Shown in pieces: positions 36,030 through 47,249 of a DNA stretch of 64,000 nt; the stretch's first letter is position 1; each line of letters opens with the position of its first letter. Below the pieces are notes generated by a model. That model was given only the letters and a program-made list of their open reading frames with translations, ran no database searches and had not been told where the DNA came from. This stretch comes from Clavulina sp. PMI_390. Taxonomy: Eukaryota > Basidiomycota > Agaricomycetes > Cantharellales > Hydnaceae. A program made the translations under genes and the position numbers. Location: positions 1-64,000 of the forward strand of contig WIDE01000119.1 in the NCBI GenBank assembly GCA_015039315.1, written 5' to 3'.

Positions 36030-37271
36030 GATGGGCCGGTACAAATAGAAAGGTGCAGGGCTATGCGAGGCTAGCGTAAACGGGCCGTCCACTCCTCCAA
36101 CGCGCTTTCATATGTTCTTATGCGCTCGATTTGTTGATACTGTCGTGCTTTCTCATTGCTTTCTCGGACCATTATGTCGTTAGTAACAGTTAATCGGTAC
36201 CCGACAACCCAGAATATGAACTTGTGTAGGAAGATATTTAGCCTCACTCGCAGAGAATAACTGGGCGATTCTCTCAAAAATATATCGTTCGGGAAGGCTC
36301 CGTAGATTGTCGCAACGGGGCTTCGACTGCAACTACAGCAACACTGGTCAGGTGCTATGTCGTATGCAAGAGATTAGGAAAGGTAGGTTACTAGTAATCA
36401 CTTCATGGACGGAAAAGTGCCTACCCCTTACACACTCCATTGGCTTCGATTTGTCAATCCTAACGGGTCCCCGAGCACAGGACCATGCCTTTCCGTGATG
36501 CTATACCACCGCCCCAAATCTTCATACATGTGTAGGTTGAGTTCAATTGTCGATGGAATCTTTCGCAAATTGCTCCTAATTTATGAGCTGGCCAATTTGA
36601 AATACATGTACTGACCAGAATGATTCTCACGCCACGACTTGACAGGGTGGAGAGTAATATTCAAATTGAGCCGGCCCCCCCCCGTTCAAGGCAACTCTTT
36701 CGCAGAAGGTTACCGTAAATACTATGATTCTGGGCTACCGAGTTTCGTTGAAATGTGATCCAGGGCACATTCCAGTCCAAGGGTATAAAGGACCCACCTC
36801 AGGTTTTGTAATCCCCTTCACCTCCTCCGATCACTTCTCATATCGATTCCCCATCCACAAACGGGCTGCCATAACGCAAAAGCACTGAAAGGGACTAGCA
36901 TAAATCGCCTTCGCTTCGCTTCATAAGGTAAATTCTGCGCGCGATTGTCCACCTTACCTAACTCTGAGGGATCATCGGATCCCTTACTCAATATTGGGAC
37001 AATGAGCTATGTGCCAGTACATGGACGATTATCTGTCTCATTTGGCTCCCTATGTTCATAGAATTTTGAAGGTCGGATGACGAATAATTTCCGGGAAGCA
37101 TCCTCTTCAACTGACGCGATCACTTGCGGCCAACTAGTGGGTGAACATTATGGTTCTAAGTGTCTCACGCTGACTAGTACTAAACTCCTTAGGCCCGTGG
37201 TCTGGGGGCTGAGAATAGGCCGGGCTCGGCCTGTATACTATCCCTTTATACTCCTCTTCTTCTCCATCCCA

Positions 37272-37892
37272 ACCCTGTTGGCATTCAGGTCATCGAGGAG
37301 GAAAGACCATCTCACCACAGTAAGCACAATCCGACTGATTGCATTGTATTCTTGTTCCTCGATCTCACACACATTTACCCACAGATATCGCCCCAGTGGC
37401 AGATGTGGTCTTTCAGCAACATCAAACCATTCTCACTTCTTTAGAAACCGAGCCCATCACGCAACCATTACCCTTTCGACAACACAGATCGCAGCCCAGC
37501 CCAGTTCAGATTATGCCGCTCAAATATCATCTTCAAACTCCCACAAACGATACCCCGAGGAACGCAAGTGTAAAGTATCCTTCCCCGCCCGGGGATGGAT
37601 CACTTCCACTCTACATGATTCTCGCATATCCTCCCTCACCGACACCCACCACACAACCAAAACCTGACGGTACGTTTCCTTTCAGTATACACCGCTTCCT
37701 GCTTCCCTGAGACAAACTTTCTTTGGCACTGCCTAAGGTTTAGAACATCTGGCACCGCCAAGTAGCCAGCCGCTCCAAGCTAGAGAACGGTTTCGGGACA
37801 GATTTCGGACCTGGAGCTGGAATAGTATCCTGGGCACAGCTGCCGCCATTAGCACCGTGGTTGCGACGGTGCTCGTAATCATCGGACGGTGA
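37272..37892 (+). CDS. Possible membrane-tailed protein, weak relative 2
   Basis: Three exons join in consistent phase. The first runs from the acceptor before VIEEERPSHH to donor gtaagc at 37320. The second, 37385-37671, reads IAPVADVVFQQHQTILTSLE and ends PTPTTQPKPD with donor gtacgt. The third, 37744-37892, reads HLAPPSSQPLQARERFRDRF, RTWSWN and a hydrophobic segment containing AAAISTVVATVLVI, then stops. The phase fit and the similarity of the last exon to the locus ending at 36029 support coding. The first exon and the start codon were not found. The order of Pro-rich part, basic stretch and hydrophobic end also matches the minus-strand gene at 29074. The function is unknown. Confidence 0.45.
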
Positions 37893-38906
37893 GGTGGATC
37901 AGTGTCAATAAGAACAGTCAAGACCAGAGTAAGGTGGTACCAAGGGGTCCCTTCCATTCCTCTGGCACGCTTTCGAACTTTTTTCTTTAACTGCTTTCCT
38001 TTCTCTCTTTGTGGCTATCCTGCCTCTGCGTTTGTTCCCAGAGCTCGGCGCCGTATACCTATTAATCATCAGCCGATACCCATTGATCAAGAATATACTT
38101 CGTGTACTAAAGGAGCATAAGATCACGCGCAGACGACACCTAGGCCACGTTTGCCAGGGCAACATGATAGATTGTTCGAAAGGGCGTGGGCGTAAGCAGT
38201 AGCAAAAAGCTGGATATCGTGTGATAGTTATGGGAAGATACAATGGTAGCCTTGTTGAGGGGCAAGTGAATCGTTGCCCAAGTTGTTGGCTACTACACAT
38301 GGATGCATTTATCCGTCGTCTATGGAGTCGGAAAGCGCAGGTACGATAAAGCCAATGAGGATTTGGTCGATGGTTAGCAGGTCGAGCATGGAAGGATATT
38401 GACGATAAGAACGCACAAGCACACATCTGGCAGCACTCCTCAATCTCGCAGCACTAGATATGTTGAGAACAAGGTTAGGAAAAAAGTTCCATCATGTATC
38501 ATAGAGACCAAAGGCGGTGCAACTTACGCAGATATCCTCGAGCGCGCAGCAGCATACGCAGCAGGCTGCATGGCGCAGCGAAGGTGGGCGGGGAATATAT
38601 TACGCGACGTGCATTCAGATGAAGGGGGTAGGGTCCAAATTAGGCAATTTGAAATTAGAGGGTCTGTCGTCATGGTCCATTGATGCCGTCACTTACCGAG
38701 GCAGTCAACTAGAGGATAGGCGAACACAAAATGTGCATGAGCAAGGAGAAGAAAGCAAAAATCAAGATCGAGACGTACCACTGTCAGCGCCGTATCAATC
38801 GACCCGAGGACACATAGCGAGGTCGCGGGCGTAGGCAAGGGACCCAAGATTCACACACGTTTATAATGAAATCATGGTGAGGGAGAGCAAGGAGGGAGAG
38901 GTGAGA
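37893..38906. other. Interval without supported genes
   Basis: A hydrophobic frame near 37940-38110 (FELFSLTAFLSLFVAILPLR) follows the possible membrane-tailed gene. A weaker hydrophobic frame follows the first relative near 36085-36180. This may mean the duplicated unit extends past the stop codons, but no exon structure could be supported. Confidence 0.3.
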
Positions 38907-39293
38907 TCATTCGTACCAGTAGTTACCTATCAAGCAAGGGGGGAAGGAAAGCGCCCAGGAGTTAATGCTTCGAGATAACCTAATGGGGTACTCAAGTGCA
39001 CTCACCTCCACCACGGAGACGGAGAGCCTTGTTTTCTTGGGTTTGCTGCTGAACAGGGGCAGCCTGGCCAATGACTGCGACGTTGAGCCCGATCCCGCGT
39101 CGAGATTAAGGGTGCATGGTCAAGTGGAGCGAGTGGAACAATGTTGATTATCAGCACGCGCACACCAACAACGTTGCCTGAGCGCCTGATACTTACCCAT
39201 CTGGTTGGTCCCTGTGGGCTGAGCACCGCCAGCGGGCTGCTGGACTTGGGTGTCAACGGTCTGTTGCTTGGAGGAGAACCAGGAGGAGAACAT
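38907..39293 (-). CDS. 61-residue protein carrying an LRLRGG motif
   Basis: Three small exons join in frame: 39293-39197 (MFSSWFSSKQQTVDTQVQQP ..), 39074-39006 and 38926-38907. The donors are gtaagt and gtgagt. The second exon reads VIGQAAPVQQQTQENKALRL and ends RGG; the last adds only GNYWYE before the stop. The product is Gln-rich and, near its end, has ALRLRGGG, which resembles the C-terminal LRLRGG of ubiquitin, but no ubiquitin fold precedes it. Short fungal proteins with an RLRGG-like end are, as far as I recall, common in basidiomycetes and uncharacterised. A longer alternative last exon is possible. It lies head-to-head with the Pol X gene. Confidence 0.6.
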
Positions 39294-39822
39294 GGTTGAG
39301 ATGATGGGCAGGTGTGGTGGTGGAGAGATGGGGGTGAGGCAGTGAAGATTCGCTTGGCAGGTCTTTTTATATAAAACCGTGGGACCATTCATGATTCGAA
39401 CGCATTTTGCCACCCTCCAACGTGCCCAGGGCGATAAACCCTGGATGTGAAAATTCGAACTCTGACTTTCGACGACCGAGAAGGAGAAGAAGAAAACTCC
39501 CGACAGACAGTTATTATAATTGCTGCCGTGAGCCTCTCGATCGATGTCGACATCGTTAATGACCGTGCACGAAATCAATTAGGTTTTGTTCATACCCCAG
39601 CATGAATCATCGAGCCTGGCCCATGATTCATAGATAACAGTGATAGCAGTTCATTCGGCTTTCCTGGGCGGCCGTGCACCGGGGCTTGGGAGCCGCTTGG
39701 CATGCCCCACGTGCAGTGAGTGACAGGCCCCGCCGTGAGCTTTCTTGGTTGGTGCTTATGCCATCATATGAAACTCGTCGCGCCATCATATCAACTTGAC
39801 TCTCTCTCTCTTTCTTGCCACC
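39294..39822. promoter_or_regulatory. Divergent promoter of the LRLRGG gene and Pol X
   Basis: About 530 bp separate the two start codons. A CT tract (tctctctctctttctt, near 39800-39816) directly precedes the Pol X start, and the sequence gccaccATG is a strong initiation context. Confidence 0.45.
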
Positions 39823-42322
39823 ATGCCCAAACGACCACGAGCAGATGTTGACTCGTCATCGTCGTCAGATGTTCCTGACTCCCGAGCCCCTGACGAGTCT
39901 GCCCTCTCTGATGCAACACCCGACCATCGACAGCGCGGTCCACTAGCTGGCCTCCGCATACACATCATCGATGCGAAGCTCAGGCTCTCTTCATCGTCAT
40001 CTAACGGCAGCACTCTCGATTCTGAAGCTGCTCAGCTACACTCTTTGGCTGAGAAAATGGGCGCAGCTAGCGTAAACGAAGGTCGTATTGAGGACGCGGA
40101 TGTCATCATCACTCGAATATCAGCGCCTAAGAGGCTAGCACGACATATCTCCCTGGACCAAGCGGTTCGTATATATGCTCCTTCGAGCGCATGAACTCTG
40201 CCCCCTTCAACATCAACGGCCCCATCACTGAATGCCGCTCGCTATCTGCCTTCCTGGATGCATAGATAATGAAAAATATCGTGAAACCTGAGTGGCTCCT
40301 CGAATGCGAACGCACCAGTTCATTCATCTCCCCAGATGATTATGCTGCCATACCTTCTTTGTTATCTGAGATCCCGGTAGCTTCGACCTCCAGGGACACC
40401 CCGAGTCGAATATCCAATGGCTTGGCCCCTCCGATACAAGTTACCCCTCCTAATCGCAGTCCCACCCCTTCAGCACCTACACCATCGTCTCAAGCTGCAC
40501 CCACGGATCCTCGCATATCTTGGAAGGCACCCTATGCGACCCATCGAATCAGCCCTCTTGCCTGTCCGAATCAAGAGATCGTCGCCCAACTCGCTATCAT
40601 CATGCGAAGAAGACATCTTGATAGGGAGCAGACGGGCGAGCTGGCGTATGCGAGGGCTATCGCTGGAATCAAAGGTCTGTATTTCTAGCTCTGCAGCTGT
40701 TCTCGCCAATGCTTATAGTTCCTGCAACTACCAGCGTATCCCAAGAAGATCACATCGGCGGAAGAAGTGGCCAAGATTCCATACTGCTCTGAGAGCATTC
40801 AGACCAAAGTGGAAGAGTTTCTTGAGGATGGTGTGATGGCTCTCGCAGGTCAGTCGTGCAACGTCGTTACTTTGGTCATGATCACTAAGAGATGTTGATA
40901 CCAACATTATCCAGAAGAGACGCAGCTGTCATCAAAATATCAGATTTTGGCGTTATTCGTCGGGGTATATGGAATTGGTCCCAAGAAAGCGAACGAGCTC
41001 TACAACGAAGGGCACAGATCGCTAGACGACTTGCGGAGGCGGTTCAAGGGGAGCGACGAAGCCGCTTCAGGACACTCTCCTTCTAGCACTGCCGTCAAAG
41101 GTGCCTCGAAAGGGAAAAGAGTCAAAACGGACCGAGAGCGCGAGCCGTGGACTATCGAGGCTGCCCTAAGTGTTCATGACGAGCTGCAGCTCAAGTTCAG
41201 TTGTTGTCATTATTTACTGTCCCTCGATGCCTCAAGCTGACTGACACGATGTGTAGGATCCCACGTGCGGAGGTGGAGGAGATAGCGCACGAGGTGTCTC
41301 TGAGGCTAGCACGAATCGGCCGAGGGTTCGAATATACCATCTGTGGAGGGTAATTTTCTTATTCGTTCTTGGAGTTGGGCATGCAGTGGTGACATGTACT
41401 GTTCACGTAGTTATCGCCGCGGCAAGGAGTTCTCTAATGACGTCGATATATTGATCAGTCGTCCTGGCTCGGATGAGAAGGACATGGCTCACTGCTGCCA
41501 AACTCTTGTCGGACAGCTACAAGACTCAGGTGTGTAGCTGTTATTTCGGCAACCTGCCTACCTCAACACATTGCTCTAAACCAATTTGTTCTCCCCTAAA
41601 GGTCTTATCACACATTTGATTCGTAAGCTCTATTTTTGACCAGCCGTTCCACGCTTATCGTCGTTCCATTCCAGACCTTTCTACATACACATCTGATAAT
41701 GGAGCTTTCTACGCTGCCAAGCGCGTCCTAGGAGGGAAAAACGAGTATATACTTCCCCGCTTCCTATACATCACCTGCTCATTGCTTACCACCTGTCCGA
41801 TTATTACTAGAACATGGGGATTCGACTCGCTTGATAAAGCTCTCACAGTATACAAGATGACAGACCGTCCCGACCGAGTTCATCGACGTGTGGATTTCAT
41901 CTTTGCTCCTTGGTCGGTCTATTGGACCGCAGTAGTCGGTTGGTAAGTGCAGCATTCGATCAATGAGTGGCTATGTCACTGACTTGACCCATCGACAGGA
42001 CTGGGTCCACGCAATTCGAGCGTGATATCCGGCGGTGGTCCAAAGATCATTGGTACGCTTCTTTCTTCAGCTTTGCAATTCGGCTTCACAAGTCTCTCAC
42101 AAATGCAATCGTCGCCAAACAGTGGGATAAAGTTTGATAGCACGGGAATGTGAGTACAGACTTCCAGACGTCGGATCCAGATTCTTTCAATTAAGTTCCA
42201 CTAGGGTGAGGATAGCAAACGCCCAACCCATCTATGCGCGAAGCGAACGAGAAGTGTTTGAGGTTCTGGATTTGCCATGGATAGATCCAACAATGCGGAA
42301 CGCCGACTATGCACCTGTCTGA
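39823..42322 (+). CDS. Family X DNA polymerase (Pol lambda/Pol4 type) with BRCT domain
   Basis: Pol X enzymes fill short gaps in base-excision repair and non-homologous end joining. After the ATG at 39823 and an acidic Ser-rich leader comes a BRCT domain (LAGLRIHIIDAKL to IVKPEWLLECE). A Ser/Pro-rich linker follows, then the 8-kDa dRP-lyase-type domain (NQEIVAQLAIIMRRRHLD). The thumb/helix-hairpin-helix reads VYGIGPKKANELY. The palm carries GGYRRGKEFSNDVDILISRP, which holds the first two metal-binding aspartates (DVD), and RRVDFIFAP, which supplies the third. The fingers/thumb motif is WTGSTQFERDIRRW. The stop at 42322 follows DPTMRNADYAPV, the usual R-N region of the family. An intron splits GGYRRG, and several others are short. 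The order and motifs identify Pol X with confidence; lambda versus Pol4 naming is a matter of species. Confidence 0.9.
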
Positions 42323-42562
42323 GCATGAGGAGTTTCTCAGGTGTATTGCTGTTGCTTGGGTGCTGTCAGGTAGGGCGGTTCTTAAACAGAAGCTTATTTT
42401 GCCTGTTATGAAAAAAAAACTTCAAGCGGGTCGACTGAAATGGGGGGGATGGGATAAGCAGTGGTTTGATATGATGGGCTCCAGAAACGATCCCATAATA
42501 TCAACATTAGTTTGGGAAGATAGGAGTAACATAGCTGTACTAAGGATGCGCATGATAGCACC
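42323..42562. terminator. Convergent 3' ends of Pol X and mitochondrial uS4
   Basis: Only 240 bp separate the two stop codons. Both polyadenylation signals must fall here or overlap the neighbouring gene. An AAAAAAAA run lies at 42411-42418. Confidence 0.4.
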
Positions 42563-43696
42563 TTACTTCCTAGTGAACTGAGGATTCTTCCACCTCGACA
42601 GGATTCCTCCCTTCCTCTCCCGACTTCTCCTCTTAGCATACCATTCCCACGCGAACCGCATCACCTCACCACCAGCGTCGTACGGCGAAGGTACCTCGCT
42701 GTACCCAGGTCGGGCGGTGGGGTGGCGGACGTACACGGCTGAGCAAGTCGCTGGGTTTGCCTCAATGTAGGCGGGAAGGAAGAGGAATGGGCTGGCGTAT
42801 GGCGGGAACTCGAAGGTTGGCTTAGGAGTGGGTTTGGATGATGTGGAAGGGGTTGGTGAGGAGGGCGTTGAGGCTTCTTCGACAGCCTCGCCTTCAGGTG
42901 CTGCAGCTGACTCGGTTGCAGCATCCTCAGAAGCGGCAGAGGAAGTTTTTTGGGCTGCAGAAGGCTGGTTCAGGATGATCATAGCTTCTGGGTCGACAGT
43001 CACCATGTCGCCAGGGCTGAGACGGAAGTTCGCATTGGTTTGCTGAGGACAGAGAGCAAAGTCAGATTAAGAGGCCCACGCAGCAGAATGTATGCAAGAA
43101 CGATAACATACCAGCTCCCCATTCACGCGCACATTACGATGAATCACCATCTGACGCGACTGGTACACGCTAGGTGCAAAACAGCACCTGAAGAGGAACA
43201 CGTCTAACCTCCTCTCCAGCTCCATAAACATCAACGTTCCCAAAGGAGTTTGAGCAGAGTGCGCTGCTGCGTCCTCGCGCTTCCGAAGGAAACTCTGTGC
43301 CAAGTCAATCCTCCCACTATATTTGTCAGTGAGATAGCTTCGCTCAGCCTTCTTTCCAGCGTCCGTTTTGTGCGGTCGCACGTCGGGAAGTCGCTGGGGA
43401 AGGAACCAGCGTTTGAAGATTTTCTCGGGGATGTGGTCTCCGTGATAGCCACGGACGAAACGTTTTGAGCGCCACCGTTGCTGGAAGAGAGTCATTTCGG
43501 AACGCGTGAAAGTGACTTCGTCCTTCACTGGACCAAGAGAGCGTCGCCAGAGAATGTACAGATTGAGTGGCCGCCACGACTGTGCATACCATGAGAAGGA
43601 TTAAGCAAAACGACCGAGATATCCCAGAAGCAGAGCGTTTACCATGCGTGGCAGCGAGCGCATTACATCGAACGTTGGGCGTGCAGGACCAGGCAT
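42563..43696 (-). CDS. Mitochondrial small-subunit ribosomal protein uS4m (Nam9-like)
   Basis: uS4m is an early-assembling protein of the mitochondrial 37S ribosomal subunit. The start at 43696 opens a short first exon (MPGPARPTFDVMRSLPRM) joined in phase to SWRPLNLYILWRRSLGPVKD. The core follows (RRLDVFLFRCCFAPSVYQSR, then VIHRNVRVNGEL) and is the S4 RNA-binding domain with its typical RLD and VNG motifs. After the intron it continues with FRLSPGDMVTVDPEA. The C-terminal extension is Ala/Pro/Ser-rich and then basic (WEWYAKRRSRERKGGILSRW), as in fungal Nam9 proteins, which are longer than bacterial S4. Introns lie near 43583-43643 and 43045-43110. Confidence 0.85.
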
Positions 43697-44061
43697 AGCT
43701 GCAGGCGACCTCCAAATTTCTGGCCTGTTCGAGTTGTCACGTGCCGGCCCCTCGACACAAACAGCTCTCAATCCAACCTCTCATTTAGTCATTGAGGTTC
43801 AAGTAATCTAACATTACTAGGCTCTCAAAGTAAATATAACCAGTCCCCGTGAGATAGGGATGGGATTTATTCAGACATAGTAAAGTTATCGTCCTGCCTG
43901 AGTCGAGCATGAGCACGGACTAGCAACCACATCTGCCTCATGTGCAAAGTCCTCGCAATTTACACATTTTATTCATGTCTAGCATACGCATACAGGCACT
44001 CGGCAATGGCGGATCAAAATTGCAGACGGAATCGGGAGCGGAATCAGAAAGCCGAGAAACC
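43697..44061. promoter_or_regulatory. Upstream region of uS4m and 3' flank of MFS gene 1
   Basis: This 365-bp spacer between two minus-strand genes holds the MFS 3' end and the uS4m promoter. No further feature was seen. Confidence 0.4.
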
Positions 44062-46243
44062 TCAATCAGTGCGTTGCTGGATCGACGGCACCAGGAACCA
44101 GATACCCAACAAGCAGCTCAGCAACGCTACGACCCTGGATAGATAGAGATACAGACTGGTTAATTTTGTTCATCCAGATGAGAGTAGAATCATTACCAGG
44201 GCTGGAGAACTTGGACACCATACTGTACGATTCAGAAATGGTAAAAGCATAATAATCAGATTTTCGTTCGGCCCTGGAGGTGAATGCTGTTAACTTGCCT
44301 TTGAGGCCATCAGAGCGAAAGCGAAAGGGAACGCTGCACTTCCTATCCTACCAACACATGAGATCCAACCAATTGCCCCGGCAAGTGCTCTGATGAACAG
44401 GACATCAACCACCGTCCGAACATTGATGAAGATGGTAGAAAAAGAAGGACCCACCTGCGCGGCACTAATACTGACGTGACTCGCATCGCGATTGGGTAGA
44501 AAGGTCCAATCACGACACCTACAAAAGCCACCGCGACTGCGTTCTCGTACAGGCTCGGGACGAACCAAACCGTAAGCTCCAGCCTAGATCATAACCAGTT
44601 AGGAGACGCCAGGAACCAAGTGGGCGGGCTCACGCGATGGCGGCAAGTGAGTAGATATAGATAACTCGCTGAAGGCCAACCTTCCGATTCACCCAAATGA
44701 GGCCCATCCGGCCAACAGCCACCCCTCCAAAGAAGCCACTAGAGACATAACCAGCACCACTTCCAGCGCCTCTCGTACGTTGCATGAAAGTGACCGTCCA
44801 TCCACCTACAGGCAAAATAAGGTCATTCTAGATTGAAGTACGAGGATTGTAAGCGAGGGAATGGAATTTACCAACTGTGACCTCCATCCCCACATAAAAA
44901 AGAATGAAGGCGGCCATAATGTGAACAATCTTTAGTTCCATGACTTGACGGATCAGTGGAGCGCGGTTTGTGTCTTCTTCTGGATGAACGCCAATCTCAT
45001 GTAGTAAGGCTTTGGAAGCAGCGAATCAACACCAGGTCCCCACTTGAAGCCCACCAGCCATCCTGATGTGGGAGCCACTTACCATCTTGATGTTTGAGTC
45101 TGGTCACCCATAGAAGTATTCCCAGCGCCGCGAGTCCCAAGCCTAAGCTAACCAAATAATAGCGATGCCAATTGGTTGGCATGTTCGAGAATTGGGTCGC
45201 GATGAGGGGGCTCGCAAATGCCCCCACTCCGTAAAGGCCATGCATGAAGCTCAGCTTGGCATTCGGGTTTGTCGGGAGAAGGGCGACTAGCCCATTCGTT
45301 TGGGCCTCGAAAAGCCCCTCACCAAAACCATTGATGGCGAAGGAAATAGCCATGAGGGGGAAGGGAGGCTTAGTGGCTTGAATTGCATATGAGAGGCAAT
45401 GGGCTGCTGCAGCAAGTGCTACCGTCTAGAGTGATGATAACAGATGGTCAACGCGTGTTCATTGGTAGTTCGAATTATCCTTGGAATTCACTCACAATCC
45501 CTAGTCCGAATCTGGTAGTGAGCCACATGTTGGTGAGTGCGGCGGTGATTGCACCCTGGATCACGAGATGAGGACAAGAATTCGATAAAGAGAAGGATCA
45601 CTAACAATACAGTTGGCGACAAAGATCATGGAAACTACAATGTATCCAATCTAGAAATAATGGACAAAGGTTAGCTCCTGAGATATGTCATAGTGAGGAG
45701 GGTTGAGCGGATCCACCTCGTAATGAGCCTGCAACCGAGGCAACAGTGGGCCCGCAGACGCGCTGAACGTGGATGTAGTGAGATAGAGTGGCCGGGCGAG
45801 GGAACGAGGGACAGACTCAACTCGGTCCAGCCGTTCAAAAACATTGGCACACACATCGCGACGAAATAGGCAAACTCTTTTCGCCTCAGTGTCAAGGATG
45901 GTGTCGTCCCTATACCCATACCGCCACTAGAGGGCGAGGATTCGGACGTTGGGTCTCCGATGCTAATGCCATCAAACGGTTCCAGATGGCTGCTTCGCTC
46001 AGCTTCGACACTTTGTCGTTTTCGTCCTGGCTCGGATAGGACAGCGTCGGGTTTGGATGCGCGTGAAGATAGAACACGTGCTGAAAGGATGGAGCCGTTA
46101 TCGCTATTTTGATCAGCGAGAACGGGGCTCGGGATCGGGGAAGAGAAGCTCTTAAGGGCAAGCGATTGCAGACCCGGCAGAAGAGTGGTGCTGCCATGGC
46201 GTTGTTCGTGCTCGATAGCTTGGGGTGTTGGGATGATGCTCAT
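44062..46243 (-). CDS. Major facilitator transporter, paralogue 1 (FHS-like)
   Basis: The protein is a 12-helix-type MFS permease, probably at the plasma membrane; the substrate cannot be told from sequence. The ATG at 46243 begins a cytosolic N-terminal region with RRKEFAYFVAMCVPMFLNGW at the first helix. A long hydrophilic leader of about 140 residues precedes it. The most typical segment is GEGLFEAQTNGLVALLPTNP, followed by LYGVGAFASPL; this resembles fungal relatives of fucose:proton symporters. The last exon reads VVALLSCLLGIWFLVPSI and stops at 44062. The last-but-two intron (44223-44298) uses a GC donor, whereas the second paralogue has GT at the same place. The gene is divergent from copy C of the giant GTPase. 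Confidence 0.85.
44223..44298 (-). other. GC-AG intron in MFS paralogue 1
   Basis: The exon reads GCC TCA AAG, then gcaagt, with the acceptor just before TAT GGT GTC CAA. The homologous intron in the paralogue at 61 kb follows GCC GAG AAG with gtaagc. No GT donor that keeps the frame is seen at this place. Confidence 0.7.
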
Positions 46244-47249
46244 GATGGACGCAGGATGAGGGCTTCGGCCCTCCAGGTTTTACGCGTGATTAGAAACGGG
46301 GAATGAATAAAGATCAGCTGACGAAATTGGCGTCGACACCGGCAAGATCATCCTCGAGGCATCCACCCACAAATCGAATAGCTAGAGAAGAAGAGCTTTG
46401 GCAAGTTTTTGTCCTTGTTTTTTATGTCGAATTTCACAGGCGCCATTCATGCGCAACCCTGCTCCTCTCCATACGAGAGGATGATGATAAGGGCAAGCCC
46501 AACGGTGAATGCATAATGCGGAACTTGCTACTCGTCAAACTCACTCAAGAGCAGTTGCAGTTAAAGTGACTGCAAAGAAAGAGTGCAAGAAGACCTCGAG
46601 TTCGCTGACAGAGCCCAATGCAGTGGAGCAAACCGACGCTCCGGTCCGGTAGTATGGTACCGGTGAGGAGCTGAAATGACGAGAGAACACGAGCAGGATG
46701 TAAGGCTCTTAGGATGAGGCTTGGCCGCAAGGGAAAGCTGAAGGGTAAATAGACCTATCGATTGCCTTCTGCTGTTCAAAGTCATGCAGTGAGTGCATCT
46801 AATGTGGGTGTTGTGCGTGCTTTGTTTGGCCATGGTCGCTCGTCTCCCATTGGTTGGCTGTTAGGCTCCTCTTGCTCTTGGTGACCACGGCTCCATGGCC
46901 CATTCTCACTGAGATGAGGTTCCGCCATATTGAATCGCCTATACATCGTTTGCTTACTCTGGTGCTAGACGCCGCAGATCTAAGAGCGAAAGTTATCCTC
47001 CTTGGCTTTGATATGGACCCGCCCTAAAGCTTGGCATACCCCTCGGCGTTCAGTATTCAATAAATTGCGATAATTGAGAACGACTGACAGAAGCTGTGCT
47101 GCCACTGATAGAACAATGGCCTGAGTTGCATGTACCTGGGGGAATTGCAAATACAAAGATAATATCTCCAACGACCGCGTCTCTTTCCAGACCCCCGCAG
47201 TTCTTGCTTCTTCTATCTTCCAAATCACTAGAAACCCTCAGTCTTCATC
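46244..47249. promoter_or_regulatory. Divergent upstream region of MFS paralogue 1 and giant GTPase copy C
   Basis: One kilobase without supported coding sequence lies between two start codons pointing away from each other. It must contain both promoters. No repeat or RNA gene was recognised. Confidence 0.45.

Noticed and set aside
36071..36277. A minus-strand 68-codon frame near 36.1 kb
   Set aside because: No motif, no splice partners and no similarity to other window genes. The opposite strand reads a hydrophobic stretch that is equally unsupported.
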